Shown here: one piece after another, positions 18,377 through 28,064 of the stretch
Numbering within the stretch: the stretch's first letter is position 1
Layout of the letters: each line of letters starts with the position of its first letter
Assembly (NCBI GenBank): GCA_017983495.1
Contig: JAGOBH010000002.1
Coordinates: forward strand, 248,001 to 312,000
DNA length: 64,000 bases
Reading direction: 5' to 3'
Source: Pyrinomonadaceae bacterium
GTDB taxonomy: Bacteria; Acidobacteriota; Blastocatellia; Pyrinomonadales; Pyrinomonadaceae
Translations under genes and position numbers: made by a program
The notes under the pieces: model-generated
What the model was told of the DNA's origin: nothing
Databases searched by the model: none
The model's input: the letters and a program-made list of their open reading frames with translations, nothing else

Positions 18377-18784
18377 ATGTTTTTAATGAGTAAACCGAAA
18401 TTTATCGCCGACCGCAAAGAACTCGAAAAGACCGCTCCGGTGATCGTTTCACCGATCAAAAGACACGTTTTTGTGTGTAACGGAAAATCGTGTGCGGCGG
18501 TAGGCAGTGCGGACGTCAAGAAGGCATTTGCGGACGAACTCGAGTCAAAGGGAATGCGGCAGGGTAAAGAGACAAAAGGCCGCAATCCGATGGGCGAGGT
18601 CGTCCTGACCGATTGCGGATCGGTCGGCCTATGCACGATCGGCCCGGCGGTTTTGGTCTATCCCGAAGGTGTCTGGTACGCTCAGGTCCAGCCTGAAGAC
18701 GTGCCGGAGATCATCGAACAACATCTTGAAAAGGGAAATCCTGTCAAACGGCTAGTCGTTGTTGAACCGAGTAACCGCGATTAA
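18377..18784 (+). CDS. Thioredoxin-like [2Fe-2S] ferredoxin domain protein
   Basis: A small (135-residue) cytoplasmic iron-sulfur protein. The four cluster cysteines expected for thioredoxin-like [2Fe-2S] ferredoxins can be assigned: VCNGKSC near residues 34-39 and DCGSVGLC near 80-87, the second followed by the family signature GPAVLVYPEGVWYAQV. It probably passes electrons between redox enzymes; such proteins also occur as the NuoE-like module or with chlorophyll and cobalt-related enzymes. The neighbour on its 3' side is the pyridine nucleotide transhydrogenase, but it converges on this gene, so there is no operon. Two ATG codons (18377 and 18386) are possible and neither has a Shine-Dalgarno site. 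Confidence 0.85.
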   Translation: MFLMSKPKFIADRKELEKTAPVIVSPIKRHVFVCNGKSCAAVGSADVKKAFADELESKGMRQGKETKGRNPMGEVVLTDCGSVGLCTIGPAVLVYPEGVWYAQVQPEDVPEIIEQHLEKGNPVKRLVVVEPSNRD

Positions 18785-18806
18785 TAGGCACAACCAGAAT
18801 GTAAAA

Positions 18807-18843
18807 GGCCGCGGGCTTTGCACATCTTGTGCGGTCCGCGGCC
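18807..18843 (-). terminator. Terminator of pntAB
   Basis: GGCCGCGG...CCGCGGCC stem with an inner GCACA/TGTGC pairing. On the minus strand the hairpin ends in CTTTTAC, 30 bases after the pntB stop. It may also stop plus-strand reading from the ferredoxin-like gene. Confidence 0.75.
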
Positions 18844-18872
18844 AGTGTTGCTGGGAAATTTAAGGAAACAAA

Positions 18873-20276
18873 CTAGCTTCTCATCTCCGTCAGGATCTCA
18901 TCGACCACCTTTTTGGCATCGCCAAAGAGCATGAGGGTGTTGTCCTTGTAAAATAGCGGATTGTCGACGCCGGCGTAGCCGCTGGCCATCGAGCGTTTCA
19001 TGACGATAGTGTCGCGGGCTTCCCAACAGTGGAGTACCGGCATTCCGGCGATCGGCGAACCCGGATCGTCGAGTGCCGATGGGTTGACGATGTCATTGGC
19101 ACCGATGACCCAGGCGACGTCTGTTGTCGGGAATTCTTCGTTGACCTCGTCCATTTCGAAGACGATGTCGTACGGGATGCTGGCTTCGGCAAGCAGCACG
19201 TTCATGTGGCCCGGCAGTCGTCCTGCGACGGGGTGAATGGCGAACTTGACGTCGACGCCTTTACCCCTAAGTATCTTAACGACCTCAGCCAGGGAATGCT
19301 GGGCCTGAGCCACGGCGAGTCCGTAGCCCGGGATGATTATGATCTTGCGGGCGTTCGTGAGAAGATCGGCGGCGCCCGGCGATTCGATCGGGTGGACCTC
19401 GCCCTGAGGCTGACCGTTCGAGCTTACAACCGTTCCGCCCTCGGTACCAAATCCGCCGAGCATGACGCTCACAAACGAGCGGTTCATACCCTTGCACATG
19501 ATGTAACTGAGGATTGCGCCGGATGAACCGACGAGAGCACCGGTGATAATGAGCAGGTCGTTGCCGAGCATAAATCCGGCCGCTGCCGCTGCCCAACCGG
19601 AATAGCTGTTGAGCATCGAGACGACAACGGGCATGTCAGCACCACCGATCGCCATGATGAAGTGAATTCCCAGAATGCCCGTGACGATGGTTGCCAAAAG
19701 CAATGCCAATTGACCGTCAGTGCCCGGCTGCATAAAGAACCACACGCCTAGGCCGATCGTGACCAGAAGCATCACGATGTTCAGCAAATGGCGTCCCGGC
19801 AGCATGAACGGCTTACCGCCGATCGAGCCGCGCAGTTTAAGAAATGCAATGACCGAACCGGTAAATGTGATCGAACCGATACACACACCGATAAATATCT
19901 CGACGATATGAAGGTGGTGTTCGGCCGGGGTCAATGGAACCGCCGGTGCGGGCCCAAGATAAGTCGCGAATCCGACCAGCACTGCCGCAAGGCCGACAAA
20001 GCTGTGGAGCATTGCGACAAGCTCGGGCATCGAGGTCATCTGGACACGCGAGGCAAGGATCGCACCGATCACCAGGCCGGGAACAAGGGCTCCGAACAAG
20101 ACCGGTAATCCGCCCGTCTGCATTCCAAAAGCGGTTGCGACCAGAGCGATCAACATTCCAAGAATGCCGTAAAGGTTTCCCCGGCGGGCGGTCTCCTGTT
20201 GGGACAAGCCGCCAAGGCTTAAAATGAACAACGCACTCGCGGCGATGTACGCAATTGTGATTAGACTCTGTGTCAT
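18873..20276 (-). CDS. pntB: NAD(P) transhydrogenase subunit beta
   Basis: A 467-residue inner-membrane subunit of proton-translocating transhydrogenase, which uses the proton gradient to reduce NADP+ with NADH. Roughly nine hydrophobic segments occupy residues 1-270, and the soluble NADP(H)-binding domain III is in the last 180 residues, with [17 protein letters not shown], the [18 protein letters not shown] stretch and [12 protein letters not shown], all family hallmarks. Its ATG overlaps the pntA stop by four bases (ATGA), so the two subunits are translationally coupled. Confidence 0.97.
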   Translation of the reverse strand: MTQSLITIAYIAASALFILSLGGLSQQETARRGNLYGILGMLIALVATAFGMQTGGLPVLFGALVPGLVIGAILASRVQMTSMPELVAMLHSFVGLAAVLVGFATYLGPAPAVPLTPAEHHLHIVEIFIGVCIGSITFTGSVIAFLKLRGSIGGKPFMLPGRHLLNIVMLLVTIGLGVWFFMQPGTDGQLALLLATIVTGILGIHFIMAIGGADMPVVVSMLNSYSGWAAAAAGFMLGNDLLIITGALVGSSGAILSYIMCKGMNRSFVSVMLGGFGTEGGTVVSSNGQPQGEVHPIESPGAADLLTNARKIIIIPGYGLAVAQAQHSLAEVVKILRGKGVDVKFAIHPVAGRLPGHMNVLLAEASIPYDIVFEMDEVNEEFPTTDVAWVIGANDIVNPSALDDPGSPIAGMPVLHCWEARDTIVMKRSMASGYAGVDNPLFYKDNTLMLFGDAKKVVDEILTEMRS

Positions 20277-21841
20277 TTTCTAAACATCGCGAGCATGCGA
20301 TTGGTTACTAAAAATCCGCCGGCGATATTGATCGCGGCAAAAAATACGGCGATAACGCCAAGGATAACTGTAAGGCTCATGTTGGTGCCGGTCAGCTGAA
20401 GCATACCACCCACAAGGATGATGCCGCTGATGGCGTTAGTGACGCTCATTAGCGGTGTATGCAGGGCTGGCTTGACGTTCCAGACGACCTGGAATCCGAC
20501 AAAGCAGGCAAGCATGAAAACCGTGAAATGCGATAGTGCCTTGTCCGGGGCAACAAGGCCGAGGCCGACAAGGACGAGGCCGATGACGCCGAGCGTGACC
20601 GGGCTGATACCCGCTCCTTCGCCATGTCCATGTGCAGGTGCGGCCTTAGCGACCGCTACACTCGCCGTACTCTTGGTCGGAACACCGGGCTCCGGTGGAG
20701 CAGGCGGCAGCGGAGGTGGCCACATCATCTTGCCTTCGTGAAGAACGATAGCACCGCGAACGACCTCATCGTCGAGATTGACGTGTAGGCCTTCTTCATT
20801 GGTCAGATCGCCGAGCAGGGCAACAATGGTAGCTCCGTAGAGTTGGCTGGACATGCTCGACATCCGGCTCGGCAGGTCGGTGTATCCGATGATCGAAACG
20901 CCTTTATGCGTGACGACCGAGCCCGGTTCGGTCAGAGCACAGTTGCCGCCTTGTTCGGCAGCGAGATCGACGATGACCGAGCCCGGTTTCATCGATTCGA
21001 CCATGCCCTGAGTAATAAGTTTAGGGGCGGGCTTGCCCGGGATCAGTGCGGTAGTGACAATGATGTCAACCTGCATTGCCTGTTGGGCAAAGAGAGCCAT
21101 TTCGGCTTTCAGGAAGTTGTCGGACATCTGCTTGGCGTAACCGCCTTTGCCTTCGCCCTCTTCCTTGATGTCGAGCTCGAGAAACTCAGCTCCCATGCTG
21201 GCGACCTGGTCCTTTGTGGCCGAACGAGGGTCAAATGCCTTGACGATCGCTCCGAGTGCTCGGGCAGCTCCGATCGCCGAAAGTCCGGCGACGCCGGCTC
21301 CGATGACCATGACCTTCGCTGGGTCGATGCGTCCCGCAGCTGTAATCTGGCCGCCGAAAAAGCGGGGAAAGTTGTTTGCCGCCTCGATGATCGCCCGATA
21401 ACCAGCGATATTGGCCATGGCGGACAACGTGTCCATCTTCTGAGCCCGCGAGATGCGCGGAATACAGTCCATGCCGAAAACCGTGGCCTTTCTCGCCGCA
21501 AGACGGTCGAGCAGTTCGCGGTTCTGAGCCGGCCACATAAAGCCGATCAGCCAACCGCCCTCTTTGAGCAGTTCGGCTTCATGGACGCCCAGTTCCTTGT
21601 TCTCTTCCGGCGGGCGAACCTTTAGGATCACATCGGACGTTGCCCACAATTCCTTAGTTGTTTCGACAATGCTCGCACCGGCCTCTTTATACTCAGAATT
21701 TGAGCAATTGATACCATGTCCGGCTCCGGATTCGACGGCAACGTCAAAACCTAATTTCTTGAGCTTAAGGATAGTTTGCGGAGTGGCGGCCACCCGTTTT
21801 TCGCCAGGGTGGATCTCTTTCGGAATTCCAATTATGGTCAT
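20273..21841 (-). CDS. pntA: NAD(P) transhydrogenase subunit alpha (fused form)
   Basis: A 522-residue subunit that carries the NAD(H)-binding domain I and the C-terminal membrane part in one chain, as in Escherichia coli and unlike species with separate PntAA and PntAB. Domain I spans about 1-375; the nucleotide-binding motif is [22 protein letters not shown] and the mobile loop region reads [20 protein letters not shown] proline-rich linker ([12 protein letters not shown]) leads to a variable stretch and four hydrophobic segments (about 425-520). The start is supported by alignment of the opening [20 protein letters not shown] with the family. The operon is pntA-pntB. Confidence 0.97.
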   Translation of the reverse strand: MTIIGIPKEIHPGEKRVAATPQTILKLKKLGFDVAVESGAGHGINCSNSEYKEAGASIVETTKELWATSDVILKVRPPEENKELGVHEAELLKEGGWLIGFMWPAQNRELLDRLAARKATVFGMDCIPRISRAQKMDTLSAMANIAGYRAIIEAANNFPRFFGGQITAAGRIDPAKVMVIGAGVAGLSAIGAARALGAIVKAFDPRSATKDQVASMGAEFLELDIKEEGEGKGGYAKQMSDNFLKAEMALFAQQAMQVDIIVTTALIPGKPAPKLITQGMVESMKPGSVIVDLAAEQGGNCALTEPGSVVTHKGVSIIGYTDLPSRMSSMSSQLYGATIVALLGDLTNEEGLHVNLDDEVVRGAIVLHEGKMMWPPPLPPAPPEPGVPTKSTASVAVAKAAPAHGHGEGAGISPVTLGVIGLVLVGLGLVAPDKALSHFTVFMLACFVGFQVVWNVKPALHTPLMSVTNAISGIILVGGMLQLTGTNMSLTVILGVIAVFFAAINIAGGFLVTNRMLAMFRK

Positions 21842-21922
21842 ATTACAAACAAATATATAGGACTATTGCGGTACCTGCAAAATGGCGGCCGCAATGGCTG
21901 AAATTTATTGTCAAAAATTGAA

Positions 21923-21987
21923 GCATGTGTCCGGCGAAGGCGGAAGCGCTTAAAATGAGTAAAATCGCGTCTTCGCTAGACACATGC
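21923..21987 (-). promoter_or_regulatory. Long interrupted hairpin in the pntA upstream region
   Basis: On either strand GCATGTGTC and GCGAAG pair with CTTCGC and GACACATGC, separated by a 2x2 internal loop: arms at 21923-21939 and 21971-21987, loop about 31 bases. On the minus strand it is followed by TTCAATTTTTGACA. It lies between the stop at 22122 and the pntA start, so it may end the upstream transcript or be part of the pntA leader. A second pair, ATTGCGG with CCGCAAT, lies nearer pntA (about 21864-21894). Confidence 0.4.
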
Positions 21988-22121
21988 TCGATACACAAAC
22001 AATGGTCGCGCATCGTGGACGAGTCGCGTGTGACGCGTATCACAGTTTGAAAATAAGTTGGTTTAAAATTTAGTGGCTGACCGGAATTTCAGATGCTTCG
22101 GTAAGAATGTGAACTCGGTAT

Positions 22122-22625
22122 TTACTGTTTTGCCATTTTCTGCAGAGTAATTACGACCGTTGGGTCGTCTCCGGCCGTGCGGTTGTACGAGACCCAAAAT
22201 CCTGATTCCGGGTATCGAACAAGCTTATATATCGACCCGTCCGCTTCTTTCTTAATGTCTTCGCCAACGACGTCCTTGGTTGACGGAGCCATTTTGAGAT
22301 TGCCTGAGTAGTTGACGGTTATCGATTTAACGGTCTGATCCTTATCCCACAGGATCTGGGCGGATTCGGTGGCAGAAACCGCATAGTAATCGCCGGCGTT
22401 TGAGCGTTGGCTGGCTTCGCCGAGCTTTTCACGCGCAGCCGCCTGGGCCATTCCGACGGTAACACCTCTATATGTCGAATACGGTGGTGTTTTAGCCGCT
22501 GCGGTCTCAGGAGTGGGGCCCGGAGTGATCGAATCAGCACCAGCCGCGTGGGACGCAGTGCCGGATACATTGACGAACAAACCAATTGAAAACACCAATA
22601 ATAAGAATCCTGCTGCCAATTTCAT
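22122..22625 (-). CDS. Secreted protein of unknown function
   Basis: A 167-residue exported protein I do not recognise. Residues 1-28 form a Sec signal peptide (MKLAAGFLLLVFSIGLFVNV, then SGTASHAAG). A short T/P/A-rich linker is followed by YRGVTVGMAQAAAREKLGEASQ, which resembles the 'SmpA/OmlA-like' or repeated beta-hairpin pattern in which a G(V/I)xxGMxxxxVxxxLGxP motif starts a small alpha/beta unit. The remaining 90 residues alternate hydrophobic and polar residues as in a beta sheet. GGAGG lies ten bases before the ATG, giving good support for the start. It may share a transcript with the TVP38-like gene 180 bases upstream. Confidence 0.65.
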   Translation of the reverse strand: MKLAAGFLLLVFSIGLFVNVSGTASHAAGADSITPGPTPETAAAKTPPYSTYRGVTVGMAQAAAREKLGEASQRSNAGDYYAVSATESAQILWDKDQTVKSITVNYSGNLKMAPSTKDVVGEDIKKEADGSIYKLVRYPESGFWVSYNRTAGDDPTVVITLQKMAKQ

Positions 22626-22802
22626 CTACTAAGATCCTCCGAAAAGTCAGCGATAAGTACGAACCGATCCGGCGATCGGAATGACCAAATATATCGCGGT
22701 ATCTTGATAATCGAACAAACGGGAAAGTAGCGAACGAGCCGGATTATATCGCCGTTTTTCGTTAGATGCAATCGAAAAATGAGTGTGAAGTTTTGCTGCC
22801 GT

Positions 22803-23396
22803 CTACGAAAACGAATTGAACAGGGAACCGCCAAGAAATATGTAGATCGAGCACAACACCAATTCACCAACCAGAACAGCTCCGATGAACTTCAAATAAT
22901 CCATCTTCGCCATACCGGCAACATAGCAGACGGCATCAGTTGGTACGAACGGAAAGAAAGACCATGCCGCAACGAAGAGAAATCCGGTGGGATGTTCCAG
23001 CCGGTCGTGCAGCCGACGTGTGAGAGCCGCCTTTCTCTTTTCGAAATATTCACTTGTTCCAAGTAACTCAGAGAAAAAATAGATCATGCTTGATGAAAAC
23101 GCTATGCCGCTAATCGAAACTAAAAGGACAAGCCATGGCTGATCGGGATATATCAGAGTTCCGGCAATTACAAGCGGCGAGCTGGGAAGAAGAGAAAGAC
23201 CTCGAAGAGCAGACATTGCAATGTAAACTAACAATACCTCACCTTGAAATCTGAGCAGGATCGAAGCGATATTCGACGCCGTAAATGAATCAGGGTAGAG
23301 CAGAAATCCGCCGATTCCGGCGATTGCTATAGATGCCCACGTTGCTAGGGTAATGATCCGGACAGTCAAGCTCGCTTTCTTCAGGGTGATTGCCAT
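22803..23396 (-). CDS. TVP38/TMEM64 (VTT domain) membrane protein
   Basis: A 197-residue polytopic membrane protein with about five hydrophobic segments. The VTT/SNARE-associated domain signature is visible as the re-entrant pattern SLLPSSPLVIAGTLIYP and later FFPFVPTDAVCYVAGMAKMDYLKFIG. Related DedA/TVP38 proteins affect lipid or polyprenyl phosphate flipping and membrane homeostasis, but the substrate of this branch is unsettled. It lies downstream of gcvPB, with a terminator-like hairpin between, so it is likely a separate transcriptional unit. Confidence 0.85.
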   Translation of the reverse strand: MAITLKKASLTVRIITLATWASIAIAGIGGFLLYPDSFTASNIASILLRFQGEVLLVYIAMSALRGLSLLPSSPLVIAGTLIYPDQPWLVLLVSISGIAFSSSMIYFFSELLGTSEYFEKRKAALTRRLHDRLEHPTGFLFVAAWSFFPFVPTDAVCYVAGMAKMDYLKFIGAVLVGELVLCSIYIFLGGSLFNSFS

Positions 23397-23412
23397 CGCT
23401 TGAAAGGAAACG

Positions 23413-23443
23413 AAAAAGCCGCAGGAAAGTTCCCATGCGGCTT
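23413..23443 (-). terminator. Terminator after gcvPB
   Basis: AAGCCGCA (23416-23423) pairs with TGCGGCTT (23436-23443); on the minus strand the stem ends in TTTTTCG, 37 bases after the gcvPB stop. Confidence 0.75.
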
Positions 23444-23479
23444 CTTACTGATACAGACTGCTTATGCAGAATTTCGCAA

Positions 23480-24997
23480 CTACGCGGCCGTCGCGGCCGT
23501 ATCCGAATCCTTCTTCCAACGTAGGACTGGCTTTCGGGCAGCAGCCGCTTCGTCGAGACGTCCGATGCGGGTCGAATGCGGTGCATTTATAACCAGATCC
23601 GGATTCGACTGAGCCTCGGCGTCGATGTCGATCATTGCCTCGATGAATGCGTCGAGGTCGGCACGGCCAACCGATTCGGTCGGCTCAATTAGCATCGCTC
23701 CCTCGACAACGAGCGGGAAGTAGACCGTCATCGGATGGAACCCATAGTCAATAAGCCGCTTTGCGATATCAAGGGTGACGACACCATTTTTCGCCTGCAG
23801 TTTGTGTGAGAATATGGCTTCGTGCATGCAATCCGACTGGTAGGGCTCGTCGTAATTATCAGCAAGCTTTTTCGAGACGTATCTAGCGTTCAACACGGCC
23901 GCCTCGGTTGCCTCAAGAAGTCCCTCGGCACCGTGCGTGTAAATGTAAGATAGGGCACGGACCATCATCCCAAAATTGCCGTAAAACGCCTTAACACGTC
24001 CGATCGATGCCGGAAAATCAAAGTTGAGGTGAAATCTCTCACCGCTCTTTTCCACTCTCGGAACCGGCAGATACGGCATAAGATCCGCTGAACAGCAGCA
24101 AGGGCCGCAACCCGGACCGCCGCCGCCGTGGGGTGTCGAAAACGTTTTGTGCAGATTGAGATGAATAACGTCAACGCCCATATCTCCGGGACGGGCAACG
24201 CCGACAAGGGCGTTCATATTCGCACCGTCCATGTAGACGAGGCCGCCTGTGGCATGGATGACGTCGCAGATCTCCTTAATATTGCGTTCGAAGATCCCGA
24301 CGGTGTTGGGATTGGTCAGCATCAGACCTGCAACTCCGCCTTCGTCACACAACTGACGAAGATGATCCATGTCAGTCAAACCCTCGGCGGTCGAATGGAT
24401 GGTCTTGACGGTAAATCCCGCCAGAGCGGCCGATGCGGGATTGGTGCCGTGGGCTGAATCAGGAATGAGCATTACTCGACGGTCTTTCGATGCTTCGCCG
24501 TCGCGGGCGTCAAGAAATGCGCGGATCAGCATGACGCCGGTCATTTCGCCCTGAGCTCCCGCGGCCGGTTGGAGCGAAACGCCGGGAAGGCCGGTGATCT
24601 CGGCAAGATCTTCCTGAAGCAGGTACATCAGCTCGAGAGCACCCTGCGATTCCTCTTCTGGTGCCAGCGGGTGAAGCCCGGCAAAGCCATCGATCCTGGC
24701 GGTCTTTTCGTTGAGACGCGAATTGTATTTCATCGTGCACGAACCAAGCGGATACATTCCGAGATCGATCGAATAATTCCAAGTCGAGATACGTGTAAAG
24801 TGGCGAATGACGTCGACCTCAGAAACTTCGGGCACGCCGTTGAGATCGTCGGTGCGGCGAAGCTCTGCGGGGATGATATCTTCCGAGACAGGTACATCCA
24901 GTTTCGGCAGACGATATCCGATGCGTCCGGTCTGTGAACGCTCAAAGATCAAACCTTCGTTCTGTGTTGGGTGCTGTGTTACTTTTTTGATGCTCAT
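23480..24997 (-). CDS. gcvPB: Glycine dehydrogenase (decarboxylating) subunit 2
   Basis: A 505-residue PLP enzyme, the catalytic half of the split P-protein of the glycine cleavage system. It decarboxylates glycine and passes the aminomethyl group to the lipoyl arm of GcvH. The PLP lysine is K284 in HLNLHKTFSTPHGGGGPG. The family opening (GLIFERSQTGRIGYRLPKLD) and LGSCTMKYN motif are present. It is the last gcv gene in the cluster and is separated from its partner gcvPA by two other genes, which is unusual because the halves are normally adjacent. Confidence 0.96.
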   Translation of the reverse strand: MSIKKVTQHPTQNEGLIFERSQTGRIGYRLPKLDVPVSEDIIPAELRRTDDLNGVPEVSEVDVIRHFTRISTWNYSIDLGMYPLGSCTMKYNSRLNEKTARIDGFAGLHPLAPEEESQGALELMYLLQEDLAEITGLPGVSLQPAAGAQGEMTGVMLIRAFLDARDGEASKDRRVMLIPDSAHGTNPASAALAGFTVKTIHSTAEGLTDMDHLRQLCDEGGVAGLMLTNPNTVGIFERNIKEICDVIHATGGLVYMDGANMNALVGVARPGDMGVDVIHLNLHKTFSTPHGGGGPGCGPCCCSADLMPYLPVPRVEKSGERFHLNFDFPASIGRVKAFYGNFGMMVRALSYIYTHGAEGLLEATEAAVLNARYVSKKLADNYDEPYQSDCMHEAIFSHKLQAKNGVVTLDIAKRLIDYGFHPMTVYFPLVVEGAMLIEPTESVGRADLDAFIEAMIDIDAEAQSNPDLVINAPHSTRIGRLDEAAAARKPVLRWKKDSDTAATAA

Positions 24998-25010
24998 AAA
25001 AATTGTACAA

Positions 25011-25027
25011 GCAGGCTGGCAGCCTGC
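25011..25027. repeat. Short palindromic repeat (REP-like)
   Basis: GCAGGCTGGCAGCCTGC: seven-base perfect arms around GGC, between the class V gene and gcvPB. Such GC-rich palindromes are often dispersed in bacterial genomes; only this one copy is obvious in the window. Confidence 0.4.
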
Positions 25028-25035
25028 GTTCCGGT

Positions 25036-26364
25036 CTATGCCTTCGGCAATCCTTTTCGTGCTATGTCCTCGACGATATTACAAAAACGGTCGAGTTCCC
25101 AAAGTGTTGTGTAGACATTCGGCGTGATGCGAATGCCGGTGAATTCTTCGTGAACGATCGGCGTCGTGAAGATCTTATGTTTCGACATCAGATATCCACC
25201 GATCGCGACCGGATCGATGCCGTCGATCTTGAAATTGGCGATCGCACACGACTGTTTCGGGTCAAATGATGTATTAAATCCGACCTTTGGCACGTCTTTT
25301 AGCTTGTTCATCCAGTAGCGCGCGAGGAACCGCAAACGTTCTTCTTTACGTTTGCCGCCGATTGCGTTGTGAAACAGTATCGATTCGCCAATAGCGAGCC
25401 GCATCGCTGCCGAGTGTGTGCCGATCTCCTCGAACTTGCGAATGTCATTCCTGTTCTTGTCCTCAGACGCCATCAGTGCCCAGACCTTAGCGATCTTGTC
25501 CTTTTTGACGTAGAGCATTCCCGTGCCCTTCGGAGCGTATATCCACTTATGCAGGGAAGTGCCGTAATAGTCGCAGCCGAGATCAGCTTGTTTGAAGTCG
25601 AACTGTGCGAACGCGTGTGCTCCATCCACTATCGTCTCGATCCCTTTTGAACGGGCCATGTCGCAGATCTTCTTGATCGGCAGTATCTGGCCGGTCAGGT
25701 TTATCTGATGCGAAACGAGGATCAGTTTCGTCTTAGGCGTAATCGCTCGCTCAAATGCGGCCGCGATGTCGTCGACGTTGCTCGGTGCGAGCGGAATTTT
25801 GATCAGATTGAGCTTAAGGCCTTCGCGAAGCTCACGCTGTTTGAGCGTGGTGATCATTCGCGGATAATCCTGCGTGGTTGTCAGGATCTCATCCCCGGCT
25901 TTGAAATCCATGCCCATCAGCAGAGTTTCGAGCGATTCGCTGGCATTTCGCGTGATCGCGATCTCCTCAGCAGAGCAACCGAAAACTTCGGCTAAACCGG
26001 TACGCACGGTCTCAGATTGCGGCTCAAGCAGCTGCCACATCGTGTAAGCCGTCGCGTCTTCTTGCTGCCAGGTGTAGCGAACAAATGCCTCGGTGACCAT
26101 TCGCGGGCTTGGGCTTACGCCGCCGTTGTTGAGGTTGACGATGCCGCGGGTGACCGAAAATGCCTGCTGGATCGTCGCCCAGTAATCTTCATCCGTCGCC
26201 GCCTCCAACGGTGAAAGATGTTCGATCCTCTTTCCGGCTGCCAGAACACTTGAGAACAACGAACTCACAACGGACGAGGAAAGAGCCATCAGGCCAAGGC
26301 CTTTCCCGGCATTCGAAAGGAAACTTCGGCGATCAATGTCTTTCTCAAAGCTACGCAATGTCAT
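25036..26364 (-). CDS. Tat-exported class V aminotransferase-fold PLP enzyme
   Basis: A 442-residue fold-type I PLP protein of the class V / isopenicillin-N epimerase-like group. The N-terminus has a twin-arginine signal (R12-R13 in DIDRRSFLSNAGKG followed by a hydrophobic stretch and a Ser/Ala-rich cleavage region), so the folded, cofactor-loaded enzyme should be exported by Tat. The PLP lysine is K273 in SLHKWIYAPKGTGML and the ring-binding aspartate is in VDGAHAFAQFD. Substrate unknown: relatives include cysteine desulfurases, epimerases and serine-pyruvate-type aminotransferases. It lies inside the glycine cleavage cluster and begins within the end of the 43-aa microprotein gene. AAAGGAG is 13 bases before the ATG. 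Confidence 0.85.
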   Translation of the reverse strand: MTLRSFEKDIDRRSFLSNAGKGLGLMALSSSVVSSLFSSVLAAGKRIEHLSPLEAATDEDYWATIQQAFSVTRGIVNLNNGGVSPSPRMVTEAFVRYTWQQEDATAYTMWQLLEPQSETVRTGLAEVFGCSAEEIAITRNASESLETLLMGMDFKAGDEILTTTQDYPRMITTLKQRELREGLKLNLIKIPLAPSNVDDIAAAFERAITPKTKLILVSHQINLTGQILPIKKICDMARSKGIETIVDGAHAFAQFDFKQADLGCDYYGTSLHKWIYAPKGTGMLYVKKDKIAKVWALMASEDKNRNDIRKFEEIGTHSAAMRLAIGESILFHNAIGGKRKEERLRFLARYWMNKLKDVPKVGFNTSFDPKQSCAIANFKIDGIDPVAIGGYLMSKHKIFTTPIVHEEFTGIRITPNVYTTLWELDRFCNIVEDIARKGLPKA

Positions 26365-26482
26365 CTTTGTTATTCGTCTCCTTTTGTCTCAAGTTGTTTA
26401 CGAACAGCCAAATTCCAATTACGAAAATGACCAAAAACACCGGACCGATGCACAGGAGTATTTCTGTTGCACCAAAGATCAT
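26351..26482 (-). CDS. 43-aa single-pass membrane microprotein in the gcv cluster
   Basis: An open frame of 43 codons plus TAG, starting four bases after the gcvPA stop (TAG-CGG-ATG) and overlapping the class V gene by 14 bases. Residues 7-28 are one strongly hydrophobic helix (starting EILLCIGPVFLVIF), followed by a polar, charged tail with several N, K and D residues. The tight spacing on both sides and the clean membrane-helix composition support a real gene, but there is no Shine-Dalgarno site, so translation would depend on coupling to gcvPA. I know no family for it; it could anchor or assist the exported aminotransferase. Confidence 0.6.
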   Translation of the reverse strand: MIFGATEILLCIGPVFLVIFVIGIWLFVNNLRQKETNNKDDIA

Positions 26483-26485
26483 CCG

Positions 26486-27823
26486 CTATGCAGACGCAAG
26501 TCCGCTGACCAAACTGTCTATCTGGTCTTTGGTATTCGTCTCGGTCACGCAGACCAAAAACTCGTTAGCCCGGTCGGAATAGTAATTCGACAGGGCGATG
26601 CCGCCGAGGATGCCGCTTTCGGTCCGGACCTTCGAAAGCACTTCATCGGCCGGTTTTGTTGCACGGACGACGAATTCGTTAAAGACCGGCGACGAGAACG
26701 CGATCTCGTAGTGGTCGAGAGCAGCGATCTGTTTGGCTGCATACGCAGCTTTCTGCGCGTTCTGCATCGCTACCTCTTGCAAGCCTTTTTTGCCCATCGT
26801 TTCCATGTATATGGTTGCGGCGAGGGCGATGAGGCCCTGATTGGTGCAGATGTTCGAGGTCGCTTTCTCACGGCGGATGTGCTGTTCGCGGGTTGAAAGC
26901 GTCAAAACGAAACCGCGGTTGCCGTTTTTGTCGTAAGCAACGCCGCAAAGGCGGCCTGGCATTTGCCGCACGAATTTTTCCTGCGTCGCGAACAGGCCAA
27001 GGTGCGGTCCGCCGAATGACATCGGGACGCCCCAGGACTGGCCTTCGCCAACGACGATGTCGGCACCGCATTCGCCTGGTGTCTTGAGCAGACCGAACGA
27101 TATTGCTTCGGTCACTACGACGACGAACAATGCACCGACGGCATGGGCCGCATCGGCGAGCGATCTCAGATCTTCGATACAGCCAAAGAAATTGGGTGAC
27201 TGCACGACCAGTGCGGCGGTTTTGTCATCGAGAGCCTCCAAACCGTTGACGCGTCCTGTGGCCTCGTCGAATCCGATCTCGACGATCTCGGTGTCACCAT
27301 GCTGTGCGTAGGTCGTGGCAACTTCGCGATATTCCTTATGGACGCTTTTGGCAACAACGATCTTGTCACGTCGGGTAACACGCTGTGCCATCAGATAAGC
27401 CTCGGCCATGGCGGTCGAACCGTCGTACATCGACGCATTCGCAACCTCCATTCCGGTAAGCTGGCAGATCAGCGTCTGGAATTCGAAAATGTACTGAAGG
27501 GTGCCTTGAGAGATCTCAGGCTGGTACGGCGTATAAGATGTAAAAAACTCTGACCGTTGGATCAGGTGGTCTACGACCGTTGGCGAAAAATGAGAATAGA
27601 CACCGCCGCCAAGGAATGATGGTTTTGACGTGCCGGTATTCTTGCCGGCCATGCCTTCCATTGAGGCGATGACCTCCGATTCCGCAAGAGGTTCGGTAAT
27701 ATTGAGGGCACGGTTTAACTGAACATTCTCGGGGATCGAGCGAAATAGTTCCTTTGCGGCTGTAAGACCGACGATCTCCAACATCTCATCGCGTTCTTCG
27801 GGTGAATTTGGTATGTATCTCAT
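26486..27823 (-). CDS. gcvPA: Glycine dehydrogenase (decarboxylating) subunit 1
   Basis: A 445-residue subunit of the split P-protein of the glycine cleavage system. The opening MRYIPNSPEERDEMLEIVG and the middle motif FLGGGVYSHFSPTVVDHLI match GcvPA. It forms an alpha2beta2 enzyme with GcvPB and has no PLP lysine of its own. The gene starts a new unit: a strong terminator lies between it and gcvH. It is followed immediately by the microprotein gene. Confidence 0.96.
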   Translation of the reverse strand: MRYIPNSPEERDEMLEIVGLTAAKELFRSIPENVQLNRALNITEPLAESEVIASMEGMAGKNTGTSKPSFLGGGVYSHFSPTVVDHLIQRSEFFTSYTPYQPEISQGTLQYIFEFQTLICQLTGMEVANASMYDGSTAMAEAYLMAQRVTRRDKIVVAKSVHKEYREVATTYAQHGDTEIVEIGFDEATGRVNGLEALDDKTAALVVQSPNFFGCIEDLRSLADAAHAVGALFVVVVTEAISFGLLKTPGECGADIVVGEGQSWGVPMSFGGPHLGLFATQEKFVRQMPGRLCGVAYDKNGNRGFVLTLSTREQHIRREKATSNICTNQGLIALAATIYMETMGKKGLQEVAMQNAQKAAYAAKQIAALDHYEIAFSSPVFNEFVVRATKPADEVLSKVRTESGILGGIALSNYYSDRANEFLVCVTETNTKDQIDSLVSGLASA

Positions 27824-27935
27824 CTTGAATAGAATCTAAATCTAAATTGTCAAAAATATATAATTTCGCGAAACCACAATGATATCAAAATCGCATTTCG
27901 AATTCGAAAATGCAGTGCCGGAAATCACAAATATT

Positions 27936-27973
27936 AAAAATGGCGGTCACGTGCAGGATGACACATGACCGCC
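27936..27973 (-). terminator. Terminator after gcvTH
   Basis: Twelve-base arms at 27942-27953 (GGCGGTCACGTG) and 27962-27973 (CACATGACCGCC), one wobble, followed on the minus strand by ATTTTTAATATTTG. It lies about 90 bases beyond the gcvH stop and before gcvPA. Confidence 0.85.
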
Positions 27974-28064
27974 GATTCAAATATTGCTGCGAACGTCGCC
28001 GCCCGCGTTACTCCAGTCGATTGACGAACGTATGCCGCCAGTCAATCTCAAGAACATGGAGCAA

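Noticed and set aside
20843-21625. 260-codon open frame opposite pntA
   Set aside because: Opposite a highly conserved gene; the product is rich in R, H and D as expected from a codon shadow.
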